From Echria macrotheca (Eukaryota > Ascomycota > Sordariomycetes > Sordariales > Schizotheciaceae): 64,000 bases of DNA. Shown in pieces: positions 34,197 to 44,966 of this stretch. Position 1 is the stretch's first letter, and every line of letters begins with the position of its first letter. A model generated the notes under the pieces. It searched no databases. It saw only the letters and a list, made by a program, of their open reading frames with translations, and was not told the DNA's origin. A program made the position numbers and the translations under genes. The stretch covers positions 868,001-932,000 of the forward strand of contig MU839834.1 in assembly GCA_030411725.1 (NCBI GenBank). Reading direction: 5' to 3'.

Positions 34197-34861
34197 CTAC
34201 TTCCTCGACGCCCCAAAGTTAGTCCGTATCTTCTTCGTTTCCCTCGAGTCCGTCTCACTGTCCTCCCCGACCCCAGCCGCCGCCGCAACCGCAGCAGCAG
34301 CCGTCTTCTTGCTCTTCTTGGAAGCCCCGCCGCCCGCCCTACTCGCCGTCGCCGACGTCGGTGTGGGCGCGCCCGACCCGCCGTCCTTGTTGTCCCTGTG
34401 GCTCGCAGCGAACGAGGTAGACAGCGGCGTAGGCGCGTGCGATGCCGGCGTCGAGTGCGTCGAGGGCGTCTGCGCGTCCTAGTGTCATCCCCCAAATCAG
34501 CCATGCACCGCATCATCAAACCCTCCGAAGAAATCCATACAGAGTTGGCATTGTACGAGATGGAACTCCTCGAGAACACGCGGTTCGCATCCGTCAGTCC
34601 TGTCTTGCGACGCGCCGCCGCTGCCGTGCCCGTGCCCTTCGTGTAGTTGTCGAAGCCCGTGATGATGTTCCCGCTCGGCGTGTTTTCTAGGTACTCCGTT
34701 TCCTTTTGGTAGATGGCGTCCTCCTGCATGGCCAGCCTTCGCTCGATAGCTCGTCTCTTAGTGATCAGCTCCTTAAGGTGTGACCTCTGCTTTTCGTAGA
34801 ACGGAATGCCGGCGGCCGCGTCGCCCGACGGTGGCGGTTTGGACGCGCCATTCTCTGTCAT
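34197..34861 (-). CDS. EAF6: EAF6, subunit of NuA4-type histone acetyltransferase
   Basis: A small structural subunit of NuA4 (and NuA3/HBO1-type) acetyltransferase complexes. Exons are 34541-34861 and 34197-34478 (intron 62 nt, GTATGG donor), giving 200 aa. The N-terminal helix carries LKELITKRRAIERRLAMQEDAIYQKETEYLE, followed by NIITGFDNYTKG and DANRVFSRSSISY, the conserved Eaf6 block. The C-terminal half after the intron is low-complexity, rich in Thr/Pro/Ser/Ala, with a basic KKSKK patch and the end FGASRK. Divergence of the tail between species is normal for this family. Confidence 0.9.
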
Positions 34862-35542
34862 TGTCGGTATATAATGTCGTCGAGAAATTCAAGTTAACGG
34901 GTTTCGGCCTGTTTGTCGCGTCTGCTGTCGCTAGTGATGGGAAGAGAATGTCGGGTTCAAATACACTTTGGTTGTCGGGATGAAAATGAGCTGAGTGGTT
35001 GTTGTCGGAATTTGGCACGGTCCACTTCACTTACAGTGACGGCAACTTTACCAGGGCAGAACCCGACAATACGAATCATCTTACCACAACTTGCAAAGTC
35101 AAGCAGATTTGAGAGACAACAGATGAACTTCGGTTGCGATACTATCTAAGCTCTCGAACCTGTGCCAAGATTCAAACTCAGGGCCGGGCCAGAGGTCACT
35201 TACAGCTGGGGGGCGCATCCCATGGTCCCGTGTAGACGACTGTCAACCTACCTTCTGGACAACCAACAGCCTTGACTCCACTGCCGAGAAAGACAAGCTT
35301 ATTACCAGAAGCTCTAGTTTATTTGCCGATCGACGCAGAAATATGCCAGCCTGTTACTGCTAATTGACTGAGAAACCACCTTCTGTTAGTGTATAGGTTT
35401 GCTGTAGACGGATTCATTGTGTCTCGATCTTCTACCTAAGCTGTTTACAGACCATTTTGCGTATCATAAACGCTGTCTCTGGTGCTGGTGCGCAAAACAA
35501 CGCTGAGTGTCCTTCGGAGAATAAGCAAATCTTCAACCACGG
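34862..35542. other. Spacer: EAF6 upstream region and SRm160-like 3' region
   Basis: 681 bp between minus-strand genes, AT-richer than its neighbours. No gene or RNA recognised. Confidence 0.5.
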
Positions 35543-37303
35543 TTAGCTAACATTGCCGGGCCCATGTCTTGAGGATCTCATCTTCTTGATGCTTTCCCGA
35601 AGCTCTCTTTCGCGGAGTTCGTTGGCCTTTTTGACGTCGGCCTCCTTGACGTCCTAGCCTCGTCAGCCGTCTCAAGCCGATGCATTTCCAGCCACCCTAA
35701 GCTTTGCTTACCGGCTCCGTAGTCCCAGTCATGGGCTCATCACTACGAGATCGTGGCCTGTTTTCAGCGCCTGAACCATCAGCCGATCTGCTTCGTTCTG
35801 AAGAGTGTGAGGAGGATGCGGGAGAAGCCCTTCGTCCGGAACTCTTTCGGTCACCGACTTCCCGTTCGCGCCGCAAAGCCGCTCTACCACCACGGGGAGA
35901 GCGTCGCTCTCTCCTATAACCGCGGCTGCGGCTGCGGCTGCGGCTTCTGCTAGGACTACGACTCCGACTACGACTCTCATCAGGGCTTCGTCGCCGACGC
36001 CTTGCGGGGGAACCGCTGCGACTGTCACGTCTAGATCCACGCCCCGGACCCCGGCTCCTTGACCGGGAATAGCTCGAAGATCTCGAGACAGACGAGCGGG
36101 AGCGGCTATACCGCTGTTTTCGCGGCCGTTTTGCGTTCCGACTCCGACTTCGGCTCCTACTTCGGCTATGACTGCGACTGGGTGAGGAGGAATAGCGGCG
36201 ACGTTTCGGTGATGGCGGCCCTCGATCCGAGGAGGCGGTTCGAGAGCGAGATCTGCCACGACGTTCTGGCGCTCGAATCGGCGATCTGCGCCGTTTGTTG
36301 GAGTCCCGATATGGCAGAGGCGATCGAGAACGGCTTCTTGCACCACGCCGTCGGGGAGGACTCGCTGACCGTTGGCTAGATCGTGGGCTTCTGGAGGGGG
36401 ACGGACTTCGCGAGGGAGACCGGGATGAGGCTGATCGAACGGAAGGGGACCGTCGGCGCCTATCATCGCGTCTCGTCGCACCGCCGCGTCGACGAGGGGA
36501 GCTCCCGCGCGGCACATATGTGTCCCTCATGCCGCCGCGCGGTCCTCGGTCGCCCCGTTCTCGGTTGTCACGATACCGCGCCGGTGAGCGAGACCGGGGA
36601 CCACCGCGACCTCTGCTCGGGATGTCTCGATCATCGGGACGCGACCGCCATGAATCACTCCGGCCGGGGCCTCCGCCTCTGCCACCCCCTCGACCGCGCA
36701 TTCGGCGTTCATTCTCCTCCCGTCGTTTACGGGCTTCCTCGGCGGCCTTGTCGGCCTCCAGCTGCAATCACCAGTCAGCCCCTAGAAAAATATATACGGA
36801 ATTGTCCAATTTACCTTCTCTTGGAGCAGCTCCTGCTTCTTGGCCTCAAGCAATTCCTTGGGCACGCCCTGGGGACTATCCTGGGCGCTAAGTAGCAGCT
36901 TCCAGAGCTCTTTGCAAAAAGCAGCCGTGTCCTTGTCGAGAAATCCGGTAAGCTGGATCTGGAGAGACTTGATATCGGGCTGTAAGAGACAAACGCGGTC
37001 AGTCGACTGTCGGCGGTGAATCCCACGTAATGGAGCGGGCGGGAAAACCTACGTGACGACTTCCCTCAATCAGGTTGAAAATAAGCTCTATAACCACGTC
37101 GTCCTCGTTTCCCAGAATGGTCGTGACCTGATTGGCAATCCATCTGCACCACGGCAACGTTAGCAAGTCGACAGCAGCAGGGCTGGCGTCGAAACCGACT
37201 TTTTCATAACCTGGATGTTGACCTTCTGCATGTCCACTTTCTTGCTGAACTCGGGAGGAAACTTGGTGCTCTTGAGCAGCTTTGCGTCCACACCCGTCGC
37301 CAT
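35543..37303 (-). CDS. PWI-domain SR-rich splicing coactivator (SRm160/SRRM1-like)
   Basis: A nuclear protein that bridges splicing factors and 3'-end processing. Five exons: 37200-37303, 37053-37143, 36815-36979, 35712-36761 and 35543-35653, giving 506 aa. The PWI domain (about 25-110) shows KKWIANQVTTILGNEDDVVIELIFNLIEG, with the Trp-Ile pair rebuilt across intron 1, then TGFLDKDTAAFCKELW. A coiled-coil linker (KELLEAKKQELLQEKLEADKAAEEARKRREENERR) leads to an RGG patch and a long Arg/Ser domain with many RS and SR dipeptides. The last exon gives DVKEADVKKANELREREL. Intron 1 uses a weak GTCGGT donor but only this choice restores KKWI. The RS region's repeat-like codons make frame errors likely in low-quality assemblies. 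Confidence 0.9.
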
Positions 37304-38197
37304 GGTTGCTGAGTTGCCGCCTGCAGCTCGAGCTGCGCGGAAGATGGTGAGGTGGAGGTGGATGAAGGGCGGATTACCGAGCTGGGCGAAGCAGAAGAAG
37401 AGGGCTGGATGATGTCGACGGCCGTGCTGTTTTATGCGGGTCCGCCAACTGTGGGTACGCTACTGTCCCTAGTGTCCGGTCCTAGCGGAGCTTGGGGTAG
37501 CCACAGCAGGGTAGCTGATAAGATAACCACTAAACCGTACAGTAGGTAGTTAAATTTCAGCTGTCCCAGGGACAAGAAGGAAAGCTTCACAAAAATAAGG
37601 TGCGTCGTGATTTCGGTAAATAACTCCATGAAAGGACTTGCTGTGTGATTTATACTCGAAGGTGCGCTTGCAAGGCTGCCCTCGAGCACCGGAAAGACAA
37701 ACAGCTGGGTGGACCAACCTCGGAGTTCGCTCGCCGGAACATCAGGGATTCAAGGCCCAAGTCTATCAATTCCGCTCATACTGAGCAATAGCTGAGGTTG
37801 AATAAAAATGAGCCCTGAGGATAAACTCATTCTTAACGCTCTACAGTCTCCTTGATGCCGCAGAATCTGGCATTTCTCTCCCCCAGAAATCTTTCTCTGG
37901 CACTGTATTGTACACCAGAACCCACCTGAACCCAGATTCCATTCCCTTACCAGTTGCAAATGCCGAGCCAAACGCCATGACGCAGCCGTTATGCACCCGG
38001 CAGTCCATTAGAGAGGAGTTCCGTACCTACCCTTGCCATCCCTTCCTTGCCCAGTTAATCATTCCATGCGTAATACATCAACGCCCTATACCGTGTTTTA
38101 CAGCCCCCCTATTCCCATACGGAGGCCGGTCCCATACGCCATTAGTAAATGCACCAAACCCGCCTTGTATCCCGTATACCACCCTTCCAAGTATCGT
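37304..38197. other. Spacer upstream of the SRm160-like gene
   Basis: 894 bp containing the promoter of the PWI gene and the 3' region of the unknown coiled-coil gene. No gene recognised. Confidence 0.5.
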
Positions 38198-38846
38198 TCA
38201 AGCTGGGGCTTTCGGGTAGGTAAACCGGCTTGCTCGGCTTTCGGCAGTGCCGTCCTTCTTCTCGGCTTGCTGGCGTGCCTGGAGAGCTGCGATCTTCTCC
38301 CGCAGTTTGAGGAGGCTGGTGTTGTCCTGCTCCCTGAGCTTCATTCGAATATCGTACAGTGCCATGAGCGAGGTAGCCTTCTCAACGTCGTCATCGAGCT
38401 GTATCCCAGGTTAGCAACACTCCTTAATTTTTCGGTCACGGAGTATCCACCTCTGCTTCTCTGCGCGGCGTTCCGGGGATAGAGCCTTGGGCCGAGTTTG
38501 TGCGGCTCATAGGCGGTGTGAACATTCGGCGGCCGAACTTGTCGAACTTGGCTGGCGATGCAGCCCGCGAGATGATGGACGAGGTGGAGTTCACCCGCTG
38601 ATGGTGTCGTAGCTCTGGACGGGCAGGCGGATCCAACGACTTGGAGGCCGGATCAGTCGCAGGTCCCTGTGCGGCCGCCACGGGGAGCGTCTTGTTGGCC
38701 TTGACGAGTGCGAGTGCCGCCGCTTCCTGCTATAGTAGGGGTCAGCCAGCAGTCGGGACCACAGTGCAGGGGGACGGATAACAGACCGCTGCGTCCAGAT
38801 CGCTCAGGTCGGCCAGCATCTGGGCCAGCTGAATGCTTTCCATCAT
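38198..38846 (-). CDS. Small coiled-coil protein of unknown function
   Basis: I do not recognise this protein. Three exons can be joined: 38787-38846, 38451-38729 and 38198-38398, giving 179 aa with matching phases. It begins MMESIQLAQMLADLSDLDAA, has a Ser/Pro-rich middle (NSTSSIISRAASPAKFDKFGRRMFTPPMSR) resembling phosphorylation-prone linker, then a helical segment (MALYDIRMKLREQDNTSLLKLREKIAALQARQQAEKK) likely to be a coiled coil. The helical parts sit in separate exons and keep one frame, which argues for a real gene. The start is uncertain: the frame is open upstream (DTEKISASYVDVVKTG) without an ATG, so a further exon may exist. Exon 2 may begin at 38729 or 38726 because of a tandem acceptor. 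The intron 2 donor GTGGAT is weak. Confidence 0.6.
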
Positions 38847-39631
38847 TCCGGTTTTGACGACGTCGACATAAGATGCTGAAATCTTTTCGGTATCATGTAA
38901 TGGTAAGCGTGGGCACGCGACACGTAGCTTCGTCCGGACTGTGCTGGGGTTCGTTCTCGATGTTCCAAGTTTTGGCAGGACAGTCAGTGTTATTGCGACG
39001 TATGTTGTTTTGCCGTTCCACAAAGCGAAATTTCCCGGCTAGCAGGAGGCTGAAGCGCGAATTTATCGCACGGGAAGTCACGGTCTCTTGTGACAAGCCA
39101 ACTGGCTGGAGGAGGACGGCACGTCACCACAGTGTGCCATTTGCTTTGTTGCTCAACCCTCCCTCTCAAAGGCGGGGGGGCAACACAGACCATTTGGAAG
39201 CCTTTGCTGGCTGGCTGCCGGCGGGGTGTCCCGTGCGTGCTTCTAGGGACCTCCACCTGGAGCTTTTAGCCTTGACGCCTTGGCCATGTGCATCTGCAGC
39301 ACCCCGCTGACCTTTTAGCGGGCTCTCATGTGTTTCCACATTGACGGAGACAATTGCGACTTCGGGCCTTTCCGGCGGTCATTTCCCGGTCGGTCCAAGA
39401 GGGAGCGAACAAGTGGATTCGGCCAGAGAAGGAGCGGTTTGTCTCCAGCTTTGCCCTCCGTCGGATTTTGCCTGCCGGGTCATTGGATACCTTTGGAAGT
39501 ATTGGTCACCACTGAAAAGCCATTCTCAGTGGGCAATCGTATTGTTCCTGTATCGGCTGTCCGTTAACCCGAATTCACGGGGCTACATATATAACCCGTG
39601 TCGCAGCCTGGTTTCGCCAGGTCTCGCAACA
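38847..39631. promoter_or_regulatory. Shared upstream region of the unknown coiled-coil gene and FAHD1
   Basis: 785 bp between divergent starts. It may hide a first exon of the minus-strand gene between 38847 and about 38905, where its frame remains open. A TATATAA string lies at 39588-39594. Confidence 0.5.
39588..39594 (+). promoter_or_regulatory. Possible TATA box of the FAHD1-like gene
   Basis: TATATAA lies 38 bp before the first ATG of the acylpyruvase gene. If used, the leader would be very short or the downstream ATG at 39662 would be preferred, giving a protein without the mitochondrial presequence. Confidence 0.4.
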
Positions 39632-40459
39632 ATGGTGCTATTACGGCGAGGGTTTGCTACCATGGCTTCACTCAAGAAGGCAAGCAAAGTAGTGTGCATT
39701 GGCCGCAACTATGCGTGCGTATCGTCCATGTCGATGACAGAATGACGAATGCTTACATGTGCCCATAGGGACCATATTACCGAGCTGAGCAGTGCCCGGC
39801 CCAAGCAGCCCTTTTTCTTTCTCAAGCCGCCGACGTCAATCCTGCTACCAGGCGAGGGTCCCGTGATCCAGCCCAAGGGCGTCAACCTTCACTATGAAGT
39901 CGAGCTGGCGCTCATCATTGGCAAGAGGCTCAAGGACTTTGAAGCCACAGATGATGCTACGGCCCTGGATGCCGTCGAGAGTATGTCTTTTTTTTACTCC
40001 GGCAGAGAGAACAACCCTAATATGATGGCAGGCTATGCGCTCAGCATCGACATGACGGCCAGAAACATCCAGAATGAGGCCAAGAAGAAGGGCCTCCCAT
40101 GGGACATCTCCAAGGGTTTCGATACCTTCCTGCCCATCAGCAACATCATTCCCAAGTCGGCCATTCCGGATCCCCACAACATTGAGCTCTACCTGACTGT
40201 CAACAATGAGATCCGCCAGAACGACTCGACCGAGCTCATGCTCTTCCGCATTCCTCGGATTCTGAGTGACATCTCCAAGGTCATGACTCTCGAGGCCGGC
40301 GACATTGTTATTACCGGTACGCCCAAGGGCGTTGGGCCGGTTGTGCCCGGTGATGTTATGCGGGCCGGCATCAAGATTAATGGCAAGGAGCTGGAAGAAG
40401 CCAAGATTGAGGTCGGGGTGGAAGAGTCCAAGGGCCCCTATGTCTTTTCCGAGACGTAG
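39632..40459 (+). CDS. FAHD1-type acylpyruvase / oxaloacetate decarboxylase, mitochondrial
   Basis: A fumarylacetoacetate-hydrolase-fold enzyme that cleaves acylpyruvates and decarboxylates oxaloacetate in mammals. Exons are 39632-39714, 39769-39980 and 40032-40459, giving 240 aa. The fold is recognised by CIGRNYADHITEL, PFFFLKPPTSIL, HYEVELALIIGKR (metal-binding Glu residues), GYALSIDMTARN-type segment rebuilt at intron 2 as SYALSIDMTARN, KGFDTFLPISN and ITGTPKGVGPV. The N-terminus MVLLRRGFATMASLKK is basic with Ser/Thr, a plausible mitochondrial presequence; a second ATG at 39662 would remove it. Intron 2 is 51 nt and stop-free in frame. Its stop codon is 64 bp from that of the convergent bna1 gene. 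Confidence 0.92.
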
Positions 40460-40523
40460 ACCTAGATGCAAAACTATGTAATGTACATATGTATATGGTA
40501 GAGTACATTGCCATGTCCCGTCT

Positions 40524-41160
40524 CTACTCCTTATTCGGGTCTTGGATGGAGCCCGGCTTGGGACACCAGTCGGCAACCTCACCGCACTTCTTGCAGGTGC
40601 GCAGCTCGTCGCTCGCCTTGAAAGCCTCGACGGCCTCCTTGATCTGGGTGCCGAGATCGGTGCAGTGGAAGGAGGCCTCGTGGACAATCTCACGACAGTT
40701 CTGGCAGTACCAGCGCATGCGGTCGACCGAGTCCTCGGGTCGCTTCTGCTCCAGCACGATGCCGACCGTGTCGGCGAAGCGGACGGGGTTGTGCGGTGTA
40801 TTGGGCGGCAGCAGAAACATGTCGCCCTCGCGGATGGTGATGTCGCGGAAGACGCCGCCGTCGACGACCTTGAGCATCATGGCGCCCTTGTGCTGGTAGA
40901 ACCACTCGGGCGTCATGTTGATGTGGTAGTCGGTCCTCGCGTTGGGGCCGCCGACGATCTGTGGTTTCAGTAATCTGATAGGCTTGAGTTATGAGAAGGG
41001 GTATGCACCATGACTGCGAATCCCTCGTTGTAGACGCAAAAGTTGTTGATTGGCGGCTTGAGAAGGTGCGAGTTTTCGTCAAGCCTTTGCGTGTCAGCAG
41101 AGCGCGACTTATTTGCTGGGATACTTACCATTTTGGAAGGTTTACTGGTGATGATAACAT
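40524..41160 (-). CDS. bna1: 3-hydroxyanthranilate 3,4-dioxygenase
   Basis: A cupin Fe(II) enzyme that opens the ring of 3-hydroxyanthranilate in the kynurenine route to quinolinate and NAD. Exons are 41129-41160, 41009-41084 and 40524-40958, giving 180 aa. Junctions rebuild [26 protein letters not shown] and [16 protein letters not shown], which match the family closely. Metal ligands are seen in DYHIN (His), TPEWFYQ (Glu) and NTPHNPVRF (His). The C-terminal CQNC and CKKC pairs form the rubredoxin-like zinc/iron site found in the fungal and bacterial type. Cytosolic location is expected, with no targeting signal visible. Its promoter faces that of the copper transporter. Confidence 0.96.
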
Positions 41161-41754
41161 CTTGTTCTAGTTTAAATCCTCGTATTTCTGTTGTCTGTTG
41201 CTGTTGAAGTGTTCTGAACTGTTTAGTTTTAAAGGACGATTCCCGGACCGGATCAGCCGGTTATGAACCCTTTGAGTTTGTAATCCAAAAGATGGACAAG
41301 CGAACCCAGAATATTCCTTCGCACTTGGGACAATCGAATTTGACAAACTCGATCAACGAATTATCACTAAATTTACCTGGTTGTTTGTCACCTTTTACTG
41401 GACATATCTCAAACCCCTCGATCCCTTCGAGCATTTAGAGAATACCCCGCCAGGACTACCCCGCCATCGCGGCAGATGACGCGCTGGCTTCGGGGCAAGG
41501 GGCGCGCTGGGGAGCGCCCATGTACACCACACCCAGGGGTTAACGTAACGAGTCAGGGTACAGCGACAGGGCGGGCCCCTGCAGGACATCCGACAACAAC
41601 GGGGCGGTACGTTGGACGACAAGCTCCAACTGTTCGTCTCAGGTGCAACAACGACATCCCTTTTCTGACAACACCCCGTCGTCCACGACACTGAAATCTC
41701 ACTTTCTTCCTCTTGACAAAAACTCAATTCCATACTCATCAAAAAACTCAAAAA
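41161..41754. promoter_or_regulatory. Shared upstream region of bna1 and the CTR copper transporter
   Basis: 594 bp between divergent start codons. I found no clear copper-response element (Mac1-type TTTGCTC). No further gene. Confidence 0.5.
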
Positions 41755-42717
41755 ATGGATCACTCGTCACATGCACACCACATGGACCACAACATGGACC
41801 ACGGCATGCCGGGCCACAACATGCCGGGCATGGACGGCCCTCCGCGGTGCAGCATGAACGTACGTCTCTCATCCCATCCCATCCCGTCCCTAGCTAGACT
41901 CTCATCACTACTACTACTAGTAACTAGTAGCTGGGAGACAGGCATATATATACTAATTGAGATTTCCGTATAGATGCTTTTCACCTGGGACTACAAGAAC
42001 ATCTGCGTCGTCTTCCGCAGCTGGCAAATCACGTCGCCGCTGTCCCTCGTGCTCACGCTGCTCGGCGTCGTGGCCATCACGGCCGGGTACGAGGCGCTGC
42101 GCGAGGGGATCCGACGGTACGAGGCGGCGGCTAACAAGCGTGTTGATACGGCACCCCGTAAGTTTTTTCTTTTTCTTTTCTTCTTCGCTTTGTTTTACCC
42201 ACCAACCCCATCACCATCCCATCATATATTATGTATATTATTCCCAATATGTTTTTGGTCGTCATCTCTCTCTCTCCCTCACACACAAACACACAAAAAA
42301 CTACACTTTCGCTAAAAGATGCCCGCGCCCTGGTTTTTGGGCATGGGGCGATATATAAAGTTGACCTCCCCGATGATGGTGCTGCTGCCGAGCCACTTGC
42401 TGAGACTACCCCCTTCTTTGCGCGTCCAGGGCAGAACCGGGACGAGGCCACGCGCCGGGCCCACGTCATCAAGTCGGTCCTGTACGGGATCCAGAACTTT
42501 TATGCGTTTATGATTATGTGAGTGGTTTTTTTTTTTTTTGTCTCCTATCATTCAGGGAAAGGGAATGGTGAGATGCTGATTCTCCGCGACAAAAAAAAGG
42601 CTCATCTTCATGACGTATAATGGCTGGATCATGGTCGCTGTCTCGGTCGGTGCCGGGCTGGGATATCTCCTCTTTGGCGGCCGTACGCCGGTTACCAAGG
42701 ATACCGCTTGCCACTGA
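41755..42717 (+). CDS. CTR-family copper transporter
   Basis: A trimeric Cu(I) channel of the plasma or vacuolar membrane. Exons are 41755-41859, 41974-42157, 42319-42517 and 42600-42717, giving 201 aa. The N-terminus is packed with Met and His (MDHSSHAHHMDHNMDHGMPG), a copper-binding ectodomain. Three transmembrane helices follow: SPLSLVLTLLGVVAITAGYEAL, the second with the MxxxM pore motif (MIMLIFM, rebuilt by intron 3), and the third with a GxxxG-type packing motif (GAGLGYLLFGG). The first intron contains a TACTAAT branch site. The acceptor at 42318 is supported by frame only; the linker between helices 1 and 2 varies widely in this family. Whether it is the high-affinity or vacuolar type cannot be told. 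Confidence 0.9.
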
Positions 42718-42964
42718 GATTTTTCAGGGGCTTGGCTTCGATGAGGGTCCCGTGATGTGCGTCAGATTGTAGGAAGTTGTATGTTGGTCAGATGCATACG
42801 TCTATGTGGAGAGAGCGATGGGCATTTATACGTATCTGAGCGAACATATCCAAGTATCAAACACGCTCGTCTAGTCTAGACTCGCTTGGAGGTGATGGAA
42901 TCCCCTAGGTACCCGCTATATATAACCCCCAAATTTCACAAAGAATTCTTCTATGAGTAGATAT

Positions 42965-44324
42965 CTACATCTTGCTCGCCTCATCACTTGTCGTCTTCAC
43001 CTCATCAGTTGCCCTTTTTACGTCCACAGCAGCAGCAGCAGCAGCAGCAGCGTCAGCCGCCTGCCCCGACCGCACCTTGGGTCCCAACTGCCCCATCCGA
43101 TCCAGCTCGAGAATAATCTCCTCGTCGCCAAAGTGGGAATTATGCTCAAACTCGGGCGCCTTCCCGTACGCAATGGTCGCGGCATCTACCAAAATCCGAG
43201 CCGTCATGCCCCAGACTTTGTACCTTCCGTTCTCGGCCAGCTCGTCGTCTTTCTTTTTTTCTGCGCCGATCGGTTTCACGACGCGCTGGTCGGTTATGGG
43301 CACGCCGAAGTAGTGCACGCGCCAGGGGTGGGCGTGCCAGTGGATCCAGTTTCCCTCATACCATTTTCCTTTTTTTTGTGGGATCTCGTCGGTGGCGAGG
43401 AGGAAGTTGTGGAAGGGGGCTGAGAAGACGGCTGCTACCTCTTTTGCGTCGAGGCGCGGGATTAGGTTGTCTTCGACTTTTGTGGCAGTTGGTTTGTTGG
43501 GAGGGGGGGTGGCGATGGTGCTGTCGATGGGGACGGGGGGTTGGGTTACGTGTAAGAAAGCGACGCAGGGGCGCACGATTAGCTCGGTCCGGGCTAGGTT
43601 CATGGGGAGGTAGCAGAGGTGTTCTATGCGGAAGGGGGAGGGGATTTTGGTGTCGTCCATTGGGAGGCCGATTTCTTCCCAGGCTTCGCGGCGGGCGATT
43701 TGGTCTGCGGTTTTGATTTTGGAGATTAGCTATACTGAGTGAGGGTAGGTAGGTAGGTATGGGATGGGGAGGTGGTGCGTTGGTTTGGCTTACATGGTGT
43801 TTCGTCGGTGGTGTCGGCTTTTCCCCCCGGGAAGGCGGCATGACCTAAGACATTGTGTGTTAGTGGTGTGTGTGTAAGGTGAGATGAAATCCGGGGAAGC
43901 GTACCGGAGAAGCTCCGCAGGCTCGCGGCACGCATAGTGATGACGACCCGGAGGTCGCCGCGGCGGTCGGCGAAGAGCAGCAGGAGCACGGCGGCCCGAC
44001 GGCTCAGGTGGAGCCGGTCCCAGAGCGGGAACGGCGGCGGCTTATATGCGCGTAGCCGGGCGATGGCGGCCTAGGTAACGGTCCGGTCATGGTCAGTTGT
44101 CCGGTCCGGGTTTCAAGTTAAAGCTAACGCACCGCCGAAACTGCATTGAGCGGCGCCATGCTCGAAGCATCCCAGTACGAGCTGCTTTCCTCGTTCTCGT
44201 CTTCCTCGACGACCCCGACGAGATCCGGATGTGTCTCTGCTATGTCTGTACCGGGCGGCAGGATGATGTCTGTCTCGAGCGCTGCTTCTTCGGTCTGCGG
44301 GTCTGTGTTGACGACGCCGTTCAT
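42965..44324 (-). CDS. Nudix CoA diphosphatase (PCD1/NUDT7-type), peroxisomal
   Basis: Hydrolyses CoA or oxidised CoA to phosphopantetheine and ADP. Exons are 44133-44324, 43905-44070, 43794-43844 and 42965-43704, giving 382 aa. The Nudix box is assembled from three exons: FPGGKAD from 124, Glu134, then ARREAWEEIGLP with Arg142-Glu143, Glu146-Glu147 and Gly149. The family signature upstream is also present (RRAAVLLLLFADRRGDLRVVITMRA). The C-terminus ends Ser-Lys-Met, a working variant of the PTS1 peroxisomal signal. Just before it is a run of eight Ala from a CAG repeat (43027-43050). Only 247 bp separate its stop from that of the CTR gene. Confidence 0.92.
43027..43050. repeat. CAG trinucleotide run coding for poly-alanine
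   Basis: Eight CAG units on the plus strand, read as alanine codons in the C-terminal region of the Nudix protein. Confidence 0.9.
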
Positions 44325-44966
44325 GCTGGAGGTTGAGGATAGGCGGTCACCGATTTGTGCAGATCTCTATCTAGTTTTAGGTAGTGTACAATACCTATGT
44401 AAATCCGGGGCTGACGGTCGACTGCGGGGCAGCTTCGGAGGTGCTCCCGTTGGCCTCGGCTGTGGGACTCCGGTGCATGAGGGGTCCGCGGGGGCGGGTT
44501 CGTGACGTCAGCGGGATCCCCTAGAGTGCTGTATTTTCGCGAGCCGGACCAGACAAATATTCCTCCTTTCCACGCATCCTCTAGATCTCAATGGAAACCA
44601 CTTCTTGCACTGACAAGCAATAAAGCCCACCAGAAGCACCATCTTGTCACAGGGATTCTGGATCTGAGGTTTCTCGTATCTCACCGCATCCTCCCTCTAT
44701 TTCTGAAAACTTGATGCGCCGAAGGGGATGATTAACAGAGAATCCAGACTGCCATTCATGTCCTCAAAATTACACCTTCAAGAACAGTTCAACTCCAGGC
44801 CTTCCAACCTTGACGGTGAGAAGAAATGTCTCCTGATATACATAGTACCCCCCGGCCAAAGCCAACATGCTCTTGTACCCAAGCCACAGAGTACACCAAT
44901 GACCGCAAATCCACCCAAATTGTCTAGGTAGCTTCCGGGATGTACCATCAACCCTCAAATAAACCC
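44325..44966. other. Spacer: Nudix upstream region and 3' region of the 704-aa protein
   Basis: 642 bp between minus-strand genes. Nothing recognised beyond shadow frames. Confidence 0.5.
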
